From Aliihoeflea sp052435735 (lineage in GTDB: Bacteria > Pseudomonadota > Alphaproteobacteria > Rhizobiales > Rhizobiaceae), in NCBI GenBank assembly GCA_052435735.1, contig JBQVNB010000004.1, forward strand, positions 207,717 to 271,716: a stretch of 64,000 bases of DNA, given 5' to 3'. A model generated the notes under the pieces. The model was given only the letters and a program-made list of their open reading frames with translations. It was not told where the DNA came from and made no database searches. How positions within the stretch are numbered: position 1 is the first letter of the stretch; every line of letters begins with the position of its first letter. Positions 9,524-18,170 of the stretch are shown here, in pieces. Both the position numbers and the translations under genes were made by a program.

Positions 9524-9805
9524 ATGTCCGAAAATCCCGCTGATCTTCTCGATATCCGCAAGCGCAAGGCGCGTTTTCGCGCCTGGCATCGCGGGATGCG
9601 CGAGGCCGACCTCGTCATCGGTGGCTTTGCCGATCGTGAACTCGGCAAATTCGACGAAGCGCAGCTCGAACTCTTCGAATCCCTGCTCGGCGAATCCGAT
9701 GGCGACATCGTCAAGTGGATCACCGGCGAAATGCCGGTGCCGCCGCATCAGGACAACGAAATCGTCCGCCGCATGATTACCGACGCCCGCAGCCTCGCCA
9801 CTTGA
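9524..9805 (+). CDS. sdhE: FAD assembly factor SdhE (DUF339)
   Basis: Small cytoplasmic protein that promotes covalent FAD attachment to the succinate dehydrogenase flavoprotein. 93 residues from the ATG at 9524. The family signature RGMRE (the RGxxE motif) is at about 24-28 in the sequence WHRGMREADL, followed by a four-to-five-helix acidic fold. It ends one base before the mfd ATG, so the two genes are probably cotranscribed. The sdhE-mfd order, with recG divergent, is common in Hyphomicrobiales. Frames upstream of this start run antisense to recG and were discarded. Confidence 0.93.
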   Translation: MSENPADLLDIRKRKARFRAWHRGMREADLVIGGFADRELGKFDEAQLELFESLLGESDGDIVKWITGEMPVPPHQDNEIVRRMITDARSLAT

Positions 9806-9806
9806 C

Positions 9807-12800
9807 ATGACGCTTCTCAATCCCATTCACATCTCCGCCAAGCACACCGGTGAACCGACGGTCGTCGACGGCGTTGCCGATGGCTACGAGGCCTTCGCGC
9901 TGGCGGCGATTGCGGCTGCGCAGGATGGCCCGGTCGTCTTCGTCGCGCGCGACGGGCAGAAGATCCCGGCGCTCGCCGACATCCTGCAGTTCGTCGCGCC
10001 CGGCCTGCCGGTGCTCGAACTGCCGGCCTGGGATTGCCTCCCCTATGACCGCGTTTCGCCCGGCAGCGACGCGGTTGCGCGTCGTCTGGACGCGATGGCG
10101 TCGATCGCGGCGCTCCGCAAAAAACCGCACCGCGCCATTGTCCTCGTCAGCGCCAATGCGGTGCTGCAAAAAATGCCGCCGCTCGATTTCGTCGCCGGCC
10201 AGACGCTGAGCGCGAAGCCCGGCAACCAGATCGACATGAACGACCTCGTCGCAAGGCTGGAGACGAGCGGGTTCGAACGCGTGGCGACGGTGCGCGACGT
10301 CGGCCAATATGCGGTACGCGGCGGCATCCTCGACCTGCTCGCGCCCGGCGCGGAGGAGGCATTGCGGCTCGATTTCTTCGGCGACACGCTCGAATCGATC
10401 CGCGCCTTCGACCCCGCCTCGCAGCGCACGACCGGCCAGCGGCGCGAATTGCGGCTGCAGCCGATGAGTGAGATCGCGCTGACACCCGACACGATCAGCC
10501 GCTTTCGCCGCAGCTACATCGAACTTTTCGGCGCGCCATCGCGCGACGACGCGCTCTATGCCTCGATCAGCGAGGGCAAGCGCTTTGCCGGCATGGAGCA
10601 CTGGTTGCCGCTCTTCTTCGAGACGGTCGAGACAATCTTCGACTATCTGCCGGACGCGCCGGTCGTCTTCGATCATCTCTCGCGCGAGGCGATCGGCGAG
10701 CGGCACACGCTGATCCGCGACTATTACGATGCCCGCAAGCGTCAATCGTCGGGCAGCGTCGGCGAAGCGGTTCCGTACAAGCCGCTGCCGCCGGACGCGC
10801 TTTACCTTTCAGCCGATGCGGTCAAGACGGCGGGCGAGGGCCGCGACGTCCTCGAATTCACGCCCTTCGCCGCACCGGAAGTCGACCGCCGCCGCATCAT
10901 CCATGCAGGTGCCGAGGCCGGCCGCTCCTTTGCCGAGGAACGCGCGGACCCGTCGATCAACGTCTTCGACCGCGCCGCGCGCTACATCGCGGACTTGCGT
11001 GCCAAGAAGCGCAAGGTCGTCGTAGCAGGCTGGTCGGAAGGTTCGTCCGATCGTCTGGCGCAGATACTTGGTGAACATGAACTGGAAGGCGTTGCCCGCG
11101 TCGCCTCGCTGGCCGATCTCGAAAAGCTCGGAACCGACAAGATCGGCCTTGCGATCTTGCCGCTCGAAACCGGCTTCCAGACCGAAAAGCTGGTCGTCGT
11201 CGCCGAGCAGGATATCCTCGGCGACCGTCTCGTTCGCCGTTCGAAGAAGCGCAAGAAGGCATCTGATTTCATTGCCGAAGTCGCCGCGCTCAATGCCGGC
11301 GACATCGTCGTCCATGCCGACCACGGCATCGGCCGCTTCGTAGGGTTGCAGACGATTACTGCCGCCGGCGCGCCGCATGATTGCCTGGAACTGCGCTATG
11401 CCGGCGACGATCGGCTCTTCCTGCCGGTCGAGAACATCGAGCTTCTGTCGCGCTATGGCACCGAGGGCTCCGAGGCCACGCTCGACAAGCTCGGCGGCGG
11501 GGCATGGCAGGCGCGCAAGGCGAAGCTGAAGAAGCGCCTACTCGAAATGGCGGGGCACCTGATCCGCATCGCGGCGGAGCGCACCTTGCGGCCCGCGCCG
11601 GTGATGGCGCCGCCGGACGGCGTCTACGGCGAGTTCGCCGCGCGTTTTCCCTATGACGAGACGGACGATCAGCAGAACGCCATCGACGCGGTGCTGGATG
11701 ATCTGGCGCGCGGCCGCCCGATGGATCGCCTGATCTGCGGCGATGTCGGCTTCGGCAAGACGGAAGTGGCGCTGCGCGCGGCCTTCATTGCCGCGCTCGA
11801 AGGCTTCCAGGTCGCCGTGGTGGTGCCGACGACACTTCTCGCCCGCCAGCATTTCAAGACGTTTTCGCAGCGGTTCGCCGGGCTTCCGGTCAAGGTCCGG
11901 CAGGCATCGCGGCTGGTCGGCTCGAAGGAACTCGCAGAGACCAAGAAGGGCATTTCGGACGGCACGATCGACATCGTCGTCGGCACCCATGCGCTTCTGG
12001 GCTCCGGCGTCAGCTTCAACAATCTCGGCCTGCTGATCGTCGACGAGGAGCAGCATTTCGGCGTCAAGCACAAGGAGCGGCTGAAGGAGCTGAAAAGCGA
12101 CGTCCACGTGCTGACATTGTCTGCCACGCCGATCCCGCGCACGCTGCAACTGGCGCTGACGGGCGTGCGCGAACTCTCGCTCATCACCACGCCGCCGGTC
12201 GACCGCATGGCGGTGCGCACGTTCATCGCGCCTTTCGACCCGCTGGTCATCCGCGAGACGCTTTTGCGCGAGCGCTATCGCGGCGGCCAGAGCTTCTACG
12301 TCGTGCCGCGCATCTCCGACCTCGGCGAGATCAAGCAGTTTCTCGACGAGCAGGTGCCGGAACTGAAGGTCGCGACCGCTCATGGCCAGATGGCGGCGGG
12401 CGAACTCGACGACATCATGAACGCCTTCTACGACGGCCAGTACGACGTTCTCCTGTCGACGACCATCGTCGAATCCGGCCTCGACATCCCGACCGCCAAC
12501 ACGCTGGTCGTCCACCGCGCCGACATGTTCGGCCTCGCGCAGCTCTACCAGATCCGCGGCCGCGTCGGTCGCTCGAAGTCGCGCGCCTATGCGCTCCTGA
12601 CGCTGCCGGCCAACAAGATGCTGACACAGCAGGCCGACCGCCGGCTGAAGGTGCTGCAATCGCTCGATACGCTCGGCGCCGGCTTCCAGCTCGCCAGCCA
12701 CGATCTCGATATTCGCGGCGCCGGCAACCTTCTCGGCGAAGAACAGTCCGGCCACATCAAGGAAGTCGGTTTCGAGCTTTACCAGCAAATGCTGGAGGAG

Positions 12801-13301
12801 GCCGTGGCCGAAACGAAGGGCGATGTCGATGCGGGGTCGGGCGAGTGGTCGCCGCAGATCGCGGTCGGCACGGCCGTCATGATCCCGGAAAGCTACGTGC
12901 CGGACCTGCAACTGCGCATGGCGCTCTATCGCCGCCTGGCGGACCTCGACACGCCGCAGGAGATCGACGGCTTCGGCGCCGAACTGATCGACCGCTTCGG
13001 CCCGCTGCCGCAGGAAGTCGAGCATCTGATGAAGATTGTCTTCATCAAAGGCCTTTGCAAGCGCGCCAATGTCGAGAAGCTGGACGCCGGGCCGAAGGGC
13101 GTCGTCATCCAGTTCCGCAACAAAAGCTTCCCGGAACCGGCTGGACTCGTTCGCTATATCGGCGAGCAGGGGGCAGCGGCGAAGATCCGTCCGGACCATT
13201 CGATCGTGCTGGTGCGCGACTGGGCGACGCCCGCCAAGCGCCTGCAGGGCTCGGCCGTGATTATGACGCAACTGGCGAAAATCGCGGACAAGGCCGCTTA
13301 G
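9807..13301 (+). CDS. mfd: Transcription-repair coupling factor Mfd
   Basis: ATP-dependent translocase that removes RNA polymerase stalled at DNA lesions and recruits UvrA. 1164 residues, the usual length. The order is a UvrB-homology module (1-~340), the RNA-polymerase interaction domain (~470-540, with the Tudor-like DxVVHxDHGIGRFVGL stretch), then the RecG-like motor with Walker A GDVGFGKTE (~645), DEEQHFG (~745) and SATPIPRTL (~770), motif VI QIRGRVGRS (~912) and the C-terminal TRCF domain. It starts one base after the sdhE stop. Its last 4 bp overlap the end of the convergent DsbA-family gene. Confidence 0.98.
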   Translation: MTLLNPIHISAKHTGEPTVVDGVADGYEAFALAAIAAAQDGPVVFVARDGQKIPALADILQFVAPGLPVLELPAWDCLPYDRVSPGSDAVARRLDAMASIAALRKKPHRAIVLVSANAVLQKMPPLDFVAGQTLSAKPGNQIDMNDLVARLETSGFERVATVRDVGQYAVRGGILDLLAPGAEEALRLDFFGDTLESIRAFDPASQRTTGQRRELRLQPMSEIALTPDTISRFRRSYIELFGAPSRDDALYASISEGKRFAGMEHWLPLFFETVETIFDYLPDAPVVFDHLSREAIGERHTLIRDYYDARKRQSSGSVGEAVPYKPLPPDALYLSADAVKTAGEGRDVLEFTPFAAPEVDRRRIIHAGAEAGRSFAEERADPSINVFDRAARYIADLRAKKRKVVVAGWSEGSSDRLAQILGEHELEGVARVASLADLEKLGTDKIGLAILPLETGFQTEKLVVVAEQDILGDRLVRRSKKRKKASDFIAEVAALNAGDIVVHADHGIGRFVGLQTITAAGAPHDCLELRYAGDDRLFLPVENIELLSRYGTEGSEATLDKLGGGAWQARKAKLKKRLLEMAGHLIRIAAERTLRPAPVMAPPDGVYGEFAARFPYDETDDQQNAIDAVLDDLARGRPMDRLICGDVGFGKTEVALRAAFIAALEGFQVAVVVPTTLLARQHFKTFSQRFAGLPVKVRQASRLVGSKELAETKKGISDGTIDIVVGTHALLGSGVSFNNLGLLIVDEEQHFGVKHKERLKELKSDVHVLTLSATPIPRTLQLALTGVRELSLITTPPVDRMAVRTFIAPFDPLVIRETLLRERYRGGQSFYVVPRISDLGEIKQFLDEQVPELKVATAHGQMAAGELDDIMNAFYDGQYDVLLSTTIVESGLDIPTANTLVVHRADMFGLAQLYQIRGRVGRSKSRAYALLTLPANKMLTQQADRRLKVLQSLDTLGAGFQLASHDLDIRGAGNLLGEEQSGHIKEVGFELYQQMLEEAVAETKGDVDAGSGEWSPQIAVGTAVMIPESYVPDLQLRMALYRRLADLDTPQEIDGFGAELIDRFGPLPQEVEHLMKIVFIKGLCKRANVEKLDAGPKGVVIQFRNKSFPEPAGLVRYIGEQGAAAKIRPDHSIVLVRDWATPAKRLQGSAVIMTQLAKIADKAA

Positions 13302-13978
13302 GCGGCAGGTCCAAGTTCACCGCGGGCCTTGGCGGCCGAGATCTGCCGGATCGCATCAGCGAGGACGGCCGGGTCCTGCGCGCCCATCACCGCGTAGCGG
13401 CCTTCGAGGAGGTAGCAGGGAACGCCCGTGACACCCATCTGCTGGGCCGTCTCGATCTCGGCGCGGGTCTCAGAGATGTCGGCGTCGCTCGCAAGCAGCG
13501 CCTCGACCAGCGCCGCATCCATACCCGCCTCGCGCGCGATCTCGATGAGGACCGCGCGGTCGCCGACATTGCGACCTTCCTCGAAATAGGCCCGCATCAG
13601 CCGCTTCTTGACCTCGGTCTGCCGGTTGCCGTCGGCGGAGGCCGCCCAGCGGATGAGCCGGTGCGCGTCGAGCGTGTTCGGCGAAACCTTGATTGCATCG
13701 AAGGCGAAGTCGATGCCTGCCGACCGGCCAGACTCGGCGACGCGCGCATGAATTTCGCGAAGCTTCTCCTCGCTACCGAATTTCGCCAGCATGTATTGCC
13801 TGCGGTCGCGCCCTTCCGGCGGAATGGTCGAGTCGAGCTGATAGGGCCGCCAGCGCACGTCGACCGGCACCTCTTGGGCCTGAGCCATCGCCGCATCGAG
13901 CCGCTTCAGGCCGATATAGCACCAGGGGCAGACGACGTCGGAAACGACGTCGATCGAGATCGGGACCGTGTGCTGCAT
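13298..13978 (-). CDS. DsbA-family thiol oxidoreductase (FrnE-like)
   Basis: 226-residue member of the DsbA/FrnE group of the thioredoxin fold, predicted to exchange disulfides. The active-site motif is CPWC at residues 17-20 in VVSDVVCPWCYIG, and the helical insertion and the GVTGVPCYLLEGRY (cis-Pro region) stretch near 185-200 are typical. It has no signal peptide, so like FrnE it is probably cytoplasmic. Its start is only 10 bp downstream of the stop of the periplasmic peptide-binding gene on the same strand, suggesting a two-gene operon. It overlaps mfd by 4 bp, tail to tail. Substrates are unknown. Confidence 0.88.
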   Translation of the reverse strand: MQHTVPISIDVVSDVVCPWCYIGLKRLDAAMAQAQEVPVDVRWRPYQLDSTIPPEGRDRRQYMLAKFGSEEKLREIHARVAESGRSAGIDFAFDAIKVSPNTLDAHRLIRWAASADGNRQTEVKKRLMRAYFEEGRNVGDRAVLIEIAREAGMDAALVEALLASDADISETRAEIETAQQMGVTGVPCYLLEGRYAVMGAQDPAVLADAIRQISAAKARGELGPAA

Positions 13979-13988
13979 GAGCTAGTTC

Positions 13989-15785
13989 CTATTGCGCGCG
14001 CCACCATGCAGGCAGGTGGATGCCGTAAAGCGGGACCTTATCAGGGCGCTCGATCCGCGACCAGCGCGCGACCCACAGCTCGGGCTGGTGATAGAGCGGC
14101 ACGACATAGGCGCCGTTGAGAAGGACGCGGTCATAGGCACGCACCGCGTCGACGAAACTCTCTCGCGTCTTGGCATTCAAGAGATTGCCGATCATCGCAT
14201 CGACGGCAGGCTCGGCGACGCCGGCATAGTTCATCGTGCCCTGCGGCTCCTTCGCCCGGCTTCCCCAACGCCCGACCTGCTCCACGCCGGGAGAGAGCGA
14301 CGATGTGTAGGTGTGGAGGATGACGTCATAGTCGTAGGTCAGGAGGCGCTGCTGATACTGCGCATCATCGACCGAGCGCATGGTCAGTTCGATGCCGATG
14401 GCGCGAAGCGTGCGCTGCCAGGCGGACGCGATCTCCTCGCCATTGCGCCCGCGCAGCATGATTTCGAAGGCGAGGGGGCGGCCGTTCGGACCGACCATGC
14501 GGCCGTCCTGCATCGTGTGGCCGGCCGCCTTGAGCGCCTCGAACCCTCTTCGAAGGAAATCACGGTCGCGTCCGCTTCCATTGGTCTTCGCCGGCTGATG
14601 CTCCCCGGCAAGAATCTGCGGCTCGATAGTCTCGGCAAATTCGCCGAGCAGTGCGAGTTCGGCCTCGCTCGCCTGACGGTCGATGGAGGAGAGCTCGGAA
14701 CGCGCATAGAACGATCCCGTCCGCTCATAGGCATTCGACAGGAGCGTGCGGTTGACCCATTCGAAATCGAAGAGCCCCGCCAGCGCACGCCGCACGGCGA
14801 CATCCTGGAAGACCGGCCGGCGCGTGTTCATGACGAAGCCCTGCATGCCGGATGGCAGCCCGGTCTCGAATTCGTCCTGTACGACGCCGCCCGACGCGAC
14901 CGCGGGGAAGTCGTAGCCTGTCGCCCAGCGCTGCGCGTTGGTCTCGAGCTGGATGTCGACGAGACCCTTCTTGAACGCCTCGAACATGGTGTTCGTGTCG
15001 CGGTAGTAGGTGATGCGGATTTCGTCGTAATTGTCGATGCCGCGCTTCGAGGGATGATCCTTCGCCCAATAATCCTCGTCGCGCTTCAAGACGATGCGCT
15101 CGCCCGGACGAACTTCGGCGATCTCATAGGGTCCGCTGCCGATCATCGGCGTCAGTGTCGAGCGGTCGAATGTCTCGCGGTCGATGGCATGTTCGGGCAG
15201 CACCGGCATCAGGCCGAGGATCAGCGGCAGTTCGCGGTCGGGCTCGACGAACTCGAAGCGCACCTTGTCGCCCTCGACGATCGTATCCGCAATCTTGCGC
15301 GCCGTCGTCGCGTAGCGCGGATAGCCCTTTTCGGCGAGAAGCTCGACGGTGAAGGCGACGTCCTGCGCCGTGACCGGCTCGCCGTCTGAAAATCTGGCAT
15401 CTGGGTCGATCGTGAATTCGACGAAGGAGCGCGCATCGTCCGTCTCGACCGACTGCGCGATCAGCGGATAGAGCGAGAACGCCTCGTCATAGGAGCGCTG
15501 CATGAGCGTTTCGAAGACGTTGTTGCCCAGTTCGAGGTCGAGGATGCCGCGCGCACCCGAGCCTTGCACGATGAATGGGTTGAGGCTGTCGAAAGATCCT
15601 TGCACGGCGTAGTCGATCCGCCCGCCTTTTCGCGCGTCGGGATCGGCATAGGGCAGGTGGGCATAGGCTTCGGCGAGCGCCGGTTCGCCATGCATGGCGA
15701 TGGCGTGTTGCGGCTCGGCCATTGCGTGCGCGAGCGGCAGCGCCATGACCGCGGCCGCGGCTGCCAAGCCCAGAAGTCCTCGCAT
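13989..15785 (-). CDS. YejA-type extracellular peptide-binding protein (SBP family 5)
   Basis: 598-residue periplasmic solute-binding protein of the SBP_bac_5 family, closest in style to YejA, the binding protein of the oligopeptide/microcin C importer. A cleavable signal peptide is clear (MRGLLGLAAAAAVMALPLAHAMAEP). The mature start KGGRIDYAVQGSFDSLNPF is the family signature, and further conserved parts follow through to the C-terminus. No permease or ATPase genes lie beside it; the only same-strand neighbour is the DsbA-like gene 10 bp downstream. It must therefore use membrane components encoded elsewhere or have another role such as cargo chaperone (inference). Confidence 0.87.
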   Translation of the reverse strand: MRGLLGLAAAAAVMALPLAHAMAEPQHAIAMHGEPALAEAYAHLPYADPDARKGGRIDYAVQGSFDSLNPFIVQGSGARGILDLELGNNVFETLMQRSYDEAFSLYPLIAQSVETDDARSFVEFTIDPDARFSDGEPVTAQDVAFTVELLAEKGYPRYATTARKIADTIVEGDKVRFEFVEPDRELPLILGLMPVLPEHAIDRETFDRSTLTPMIGSGPYEIAEVRPGERIVLKRDEDYWAKDHPSKRGIDNYDEIRITYYRDTNTMFEAFKKGLVDIQLETNAQRWATGYDFPAVASGGVVQDEFETGLPSGMQGFVMNTRRPVFQDVAVRRALAGLFDFEWVNRTLLSNAYERTGSFYARSELSSIDRQASEAELALLGEFAETIEPQILAGEHQPAKTNGSGRDRDFLRRGFEALKAAGHTMQDGRMVGPNGRPLAFEIMLRGRNGEEIASAWQRTLRAIGIELTMRSVDDAQYQQRLLTYDYDVILHTYTSSLSPGVEQVGRWGSRAKEPQGTMNYAGVAEPAVDAMIGNLLNAKTRESFVDAVRAYDRVLLNGAYVVPLYHQPELWVARWSRIERPDKVPLYGIHLPAWWRAQ

Positions 15786-16040
15786 CTTAGCCTCTCCGAA
15801 AATCGCGCGATGATTCGCGAAAGCCTATTCGATACGCGGCCTCGTTTGAACCGACCCAGCGCCTCACGCGACGATCTGCGCTAGCTTCTTGGCAAAAAGG
15901 CGGTGGCTCTGGATTTCGGCCGGCATAAGGTGTAGACGCCCCCGGCAGTCATGCTCTCGCCGCATTTGGTCAACACGACGCCAATCGATGGGCCACGGCC
16001 GGTGCCGACACTCAGATCTTACGCGAAAGGATCGCTTCGG

Positions 16041-16703
16041 ATGACGACCCTTACCACCGCATCTACGATTTCCACGATTGCCGCTGGCCTGGTGGGGCTG
16101 GCACTTTCGACATCGGGCGCCAGCGCCCAGCAGCAGCCTGAATTGCCGCAGGGCTGGTTCAAGGCCTGCAGCCAGCAGGAAGAGACCAACATCTGCAACG
16201 TGCAGAACATCATGGTCTCCGAATCCGGCCAGTTGCTCACGGGCGTCAGCCTGATCCAGATCGAAGGCGGCCAGGCCCGCCGCGTCTTCCAGGTCACCGT
16301 TCCGCCCGGCCGTCTTCTGCCCCCCGGCATCGGTATGCAGATCGACGGTGGCGAAACCCAGAAGCTCGACTACGTGATCTGTCTGCCCGACCGCTGCATC
16401 GCGGAAGGCCAGTTGACCGACAATCTGGTCGCTTCCTTCAAGCGCGGCTCGAACCTGCGCCTGACGTCGGTGAACTTCCAAAACCAGCCGAATCCGATCC
16501 AGGTTTCGCTGTCCGGCTTCACCCAGGCCTTCGACGGAGCGCCGCTGCAGCAGTCCGACATCGAGGACCGCCAGCGCCAGCTTCAGGACTTCGTCAGCCG
16601 CAACACGGAAGACTTCAACCGTCGCCTGCGCGAAGAGCAGGAGCGCGCCAAGCAGGGCGGCACCGCCGCTCCGGCCGCCGGTGCGGCAGCCGAAACCGAC
16701 TAG
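16041..16703 (+). CDS. Invasion-associated locus B (IalB) family protein
   Basis: 220-residue exported protein of the IalB family, named for Bartonella but widespread in alphaproteobacteria; its exact role is unclear. The ATG at 16041 follows an AAAGGA ribosome binding site; earlier in-frame starts give an atypical N-terminus. A signal peptide ends near GASAQQQPELPQG. The IalB core has four cysteines in the expected places (WFKACSQQEETNICNV, YVICLPDRC). The C-terminal ~60 residues are a Gln/Glu/Arg-rich helical or coiled-coil tail ending in Ala/Pro. It is a single gene followed by a strong terminator. Confidence 0.88.
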   Translation: MTTLTTASTISTIAAGLVGLALSTSGASAQQQPELPQGWFKACSQQEETNICNVQNIMVSESGQLLTGVSLIQIEGGQARRVFQVTVPPGRLLPPGIGMQIDGGETQKLDYVICLPDRCIAEGQLTDNLVASFKRGSNLRLTSVNFQNQPNPIQVSLSGFTQAFDGAPLQQSDIEDRQRQLQDFVSRNTEDFNRRLREEQERAKQGGTAAPAAGAAAETD

Positions 16704-16728
16704 GCGTCGGGTTCAGGCGAACGAATCG

Positions 16729-16758
16729 AAACGGGCGGCCATCGGGCCGCCCGTTTTT
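16729..16758. terminator. Rho-independent terminator, usable in both directions
   Basis: A stem of at least 10 bp, ACGGGCGGCC / GGCCGCCCGT (16731-16740 with 16745-16754), has the loop ATCG, a T-run on the right and AAA on the left. It sits between the stops of the convergent ialB-like gene (16703) and hspQ (16763). Confidence 0.88.
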
Positions 16759-16762
16759 CGTT

Positions 16763-17095
16763 TCAGTGGCTTGCGCGGGGCTTCGGCTCGTATCGCCCCT
16801 CGCTCAGCGCTCCGAAATACTCGCGAAGCTGCGGGTGGCGTACCGGCTCGCCGGTTTCGTCAGGCAGGAGGTTCTGCTCCGAAACATAGGCGACGTATTC
16901 CGTCTGCGCGTTTTCGGCGAGCAGGTGATAAAAGGGCTGATCCTTTCGCGGACGCATGTCGGCGGGAATGGCGCGATACCATTCCTCGGTGTTGGCGAAT
17001 TCGGGATCGACGTCGAATATCACACCGCGGAACGGGAAGATGCGGTGGCGAACGACCTGGCCAATGGCGAACTTTGCGTTTCTTGTCTCGGGCAT
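16763..17095 (-). CDS. hspQ: Heat-shock protein HspQ (YccV-like, hemimethylated-DNA-binding fold)
   Basis: 110-residue cytoplasmic protein of the HspQ/YccV family. In enterobacteria HspQ helps degrade mutant DnaA and acts as a Lon substrate-enhancer; the role here is inferred from family. The signature FAIGQVVRHRIFPFRGVIFDVDPEF (about 9-33) and the motifs DQPFYHLLAE and AYVSEQNLLPD are all present. The ATG at 17095 follows a GAGGT ribosome binding site. Transcribed alone, convergent with the IalB-like gene across a shared terminator. Confidence 0.93.
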   Translation of the reverse strand: MPETRNAKFAIGQVVRHRIFPFRGVIFDVDPEFANTEEWYRAIPADMRPRKDQPFYHLLAENAQTEYVAYVSEQNLLPDETGEPVRHPQLREYFGALSEGRYEPKPRASH

Positions 17096-17210
17096 GTGTC
17101 TGACCTCACATGTCTATTTGGCGCAGGCCACGGGCAAATTCAATCCCGCCCGGGTTGACGCCCGGCCGATCGCTGCGTAAGCGCGGCCATCCGCACCGAT
17201 TGCAGGCCCC

Positions 17211-18170
17211 ATGTCGGAAATCGTCGCACTCGTTCTGCCCTTCTTCGGCATGATCTTCATCGGCGCCTTCGTCGCCCGGCTGACCAGGCAGCCTGTCGAG
17301 GCGCTGGGATGGATGAATTTCTTCATCATCTACCTCGCGCTGCCCGCCCTGTTCATCCAGCTTCTGTCGCGCACCCCGCTCGAGGATCTGGCCAACTGGC
17401 GCTTCATCCTCGGCGCCGTAGCGGCGACCTATTGCGTCTTCTTCCTGATGTTCGCGATCGCCTGGGTCAGGACACGCGATCTTCGCGCGACCACGATCCA
17501 GTCGCTCGCGGCCTCCTATGGCAACATCGGCTACATGGGTCCCGGCATCGCGCTTCTAGCGTTCGGGCCGGAAGCCGCGGTCCCTGTGGCGCTCATCTTC
17601 TGTTTCGAAAATGCCGTCCACTTTGCGATGACGCCGTTCCTGATGGCGGTGGCGGACCGCAACCGGCAGTCTTTCGGCACCGTGGCCGTGGATGTCCTGC
17701 GCAAGATCGCGCTGCATCCCTTCATCATCGCCTCGGCAATCGGCGTTGCGCTCGCCTGGCTGCAATACAGCCCGCCGCTTCCGCTCGAAACGCTGATCGA
17801 CTTCTTCGCCCGCGCCGCCGCACCCTGCGCGCTTTTCGCGATGGGCGTGACGATCGCGCTTCGGCCGCTGAAGCGCGCGCCGGTCGAGCTGTTGCCGATC
17901 GCGCTACTGAAGCTCGTCATCCATCCGGCGATCTGCTACGCGATCCTGACTGCGATCGGCGGCTTTCCGCCGATGTGGATCTATACTGCGGTGTTGCTCG
18001 CCGCGCTGCCGACGGCCACCAACGTCTTCGTCATCGCACAGCAATATGGGGTGTGGATCGAGCGGGCTTCGGCAAGCGTTCTGGTCACGACGATCGTGTC
18101 CATCGCCACGCTGACCCTGATCCTCTACGCCATCAAGTCCGGTCTGCTGCCCGTCGATCCCTGGTCCTGA
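17211..18170 (+). CDS. AEC-family (auxin efflux carrier-like) permease
   Basis: 319-residue membrane transporter of the AEC family, which moves organic acids such as malate or malonate in bacteria. It has about ten membrane helices in two groups of five. The first-half motif LGWMNFFIIYLALPALFIQLL (around 35-55) and the second-half ALFAMGVTIAL are recognisable. The substrate cannot be read from the sequence. Its 3' end overlaps the convergent hydroxylase gene by 38 bp, so the last ~12 codons of each gene lie in both messages. Confidence 0.88.
   Translation: MSEIVALVLPFFGMIFIGAFVARLTRQPVEALGWMNFFIIYLALPALFIQLLSRTPLEDLANWRFILGAVAATYCVFFLMFAIAWVRTRDLRATTIQSLAASYGNIGYMGPGIALLAFGPEAAVPVALIFCFENAVHFAMTPFLMAVADRNRQSFGTVAVDVLRKIALHPFIIASAIGVALAWLQYSPPLPLETLIDFFARAAAPCALFAMGVTIALRPLKRAPVELLPIALLKLVIHPAICYAILTAIGGFPPMWIYTAVLLAALPTATNVFVIAQQYGVWIERASASVLVTTIVSIATLTLILYAIKSGLLPVDPWS

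Noticed and set aside
7469..9805. A very long open frame antisense to recG
   Set aside because: Its translation is rich in Arg, Ala, Gly and Asp with no recognisable domain. It mirrors recG codon bias on the opposite strand, as is usual in high-GC DNA. Only the last 93 codons (sdhE) are real.
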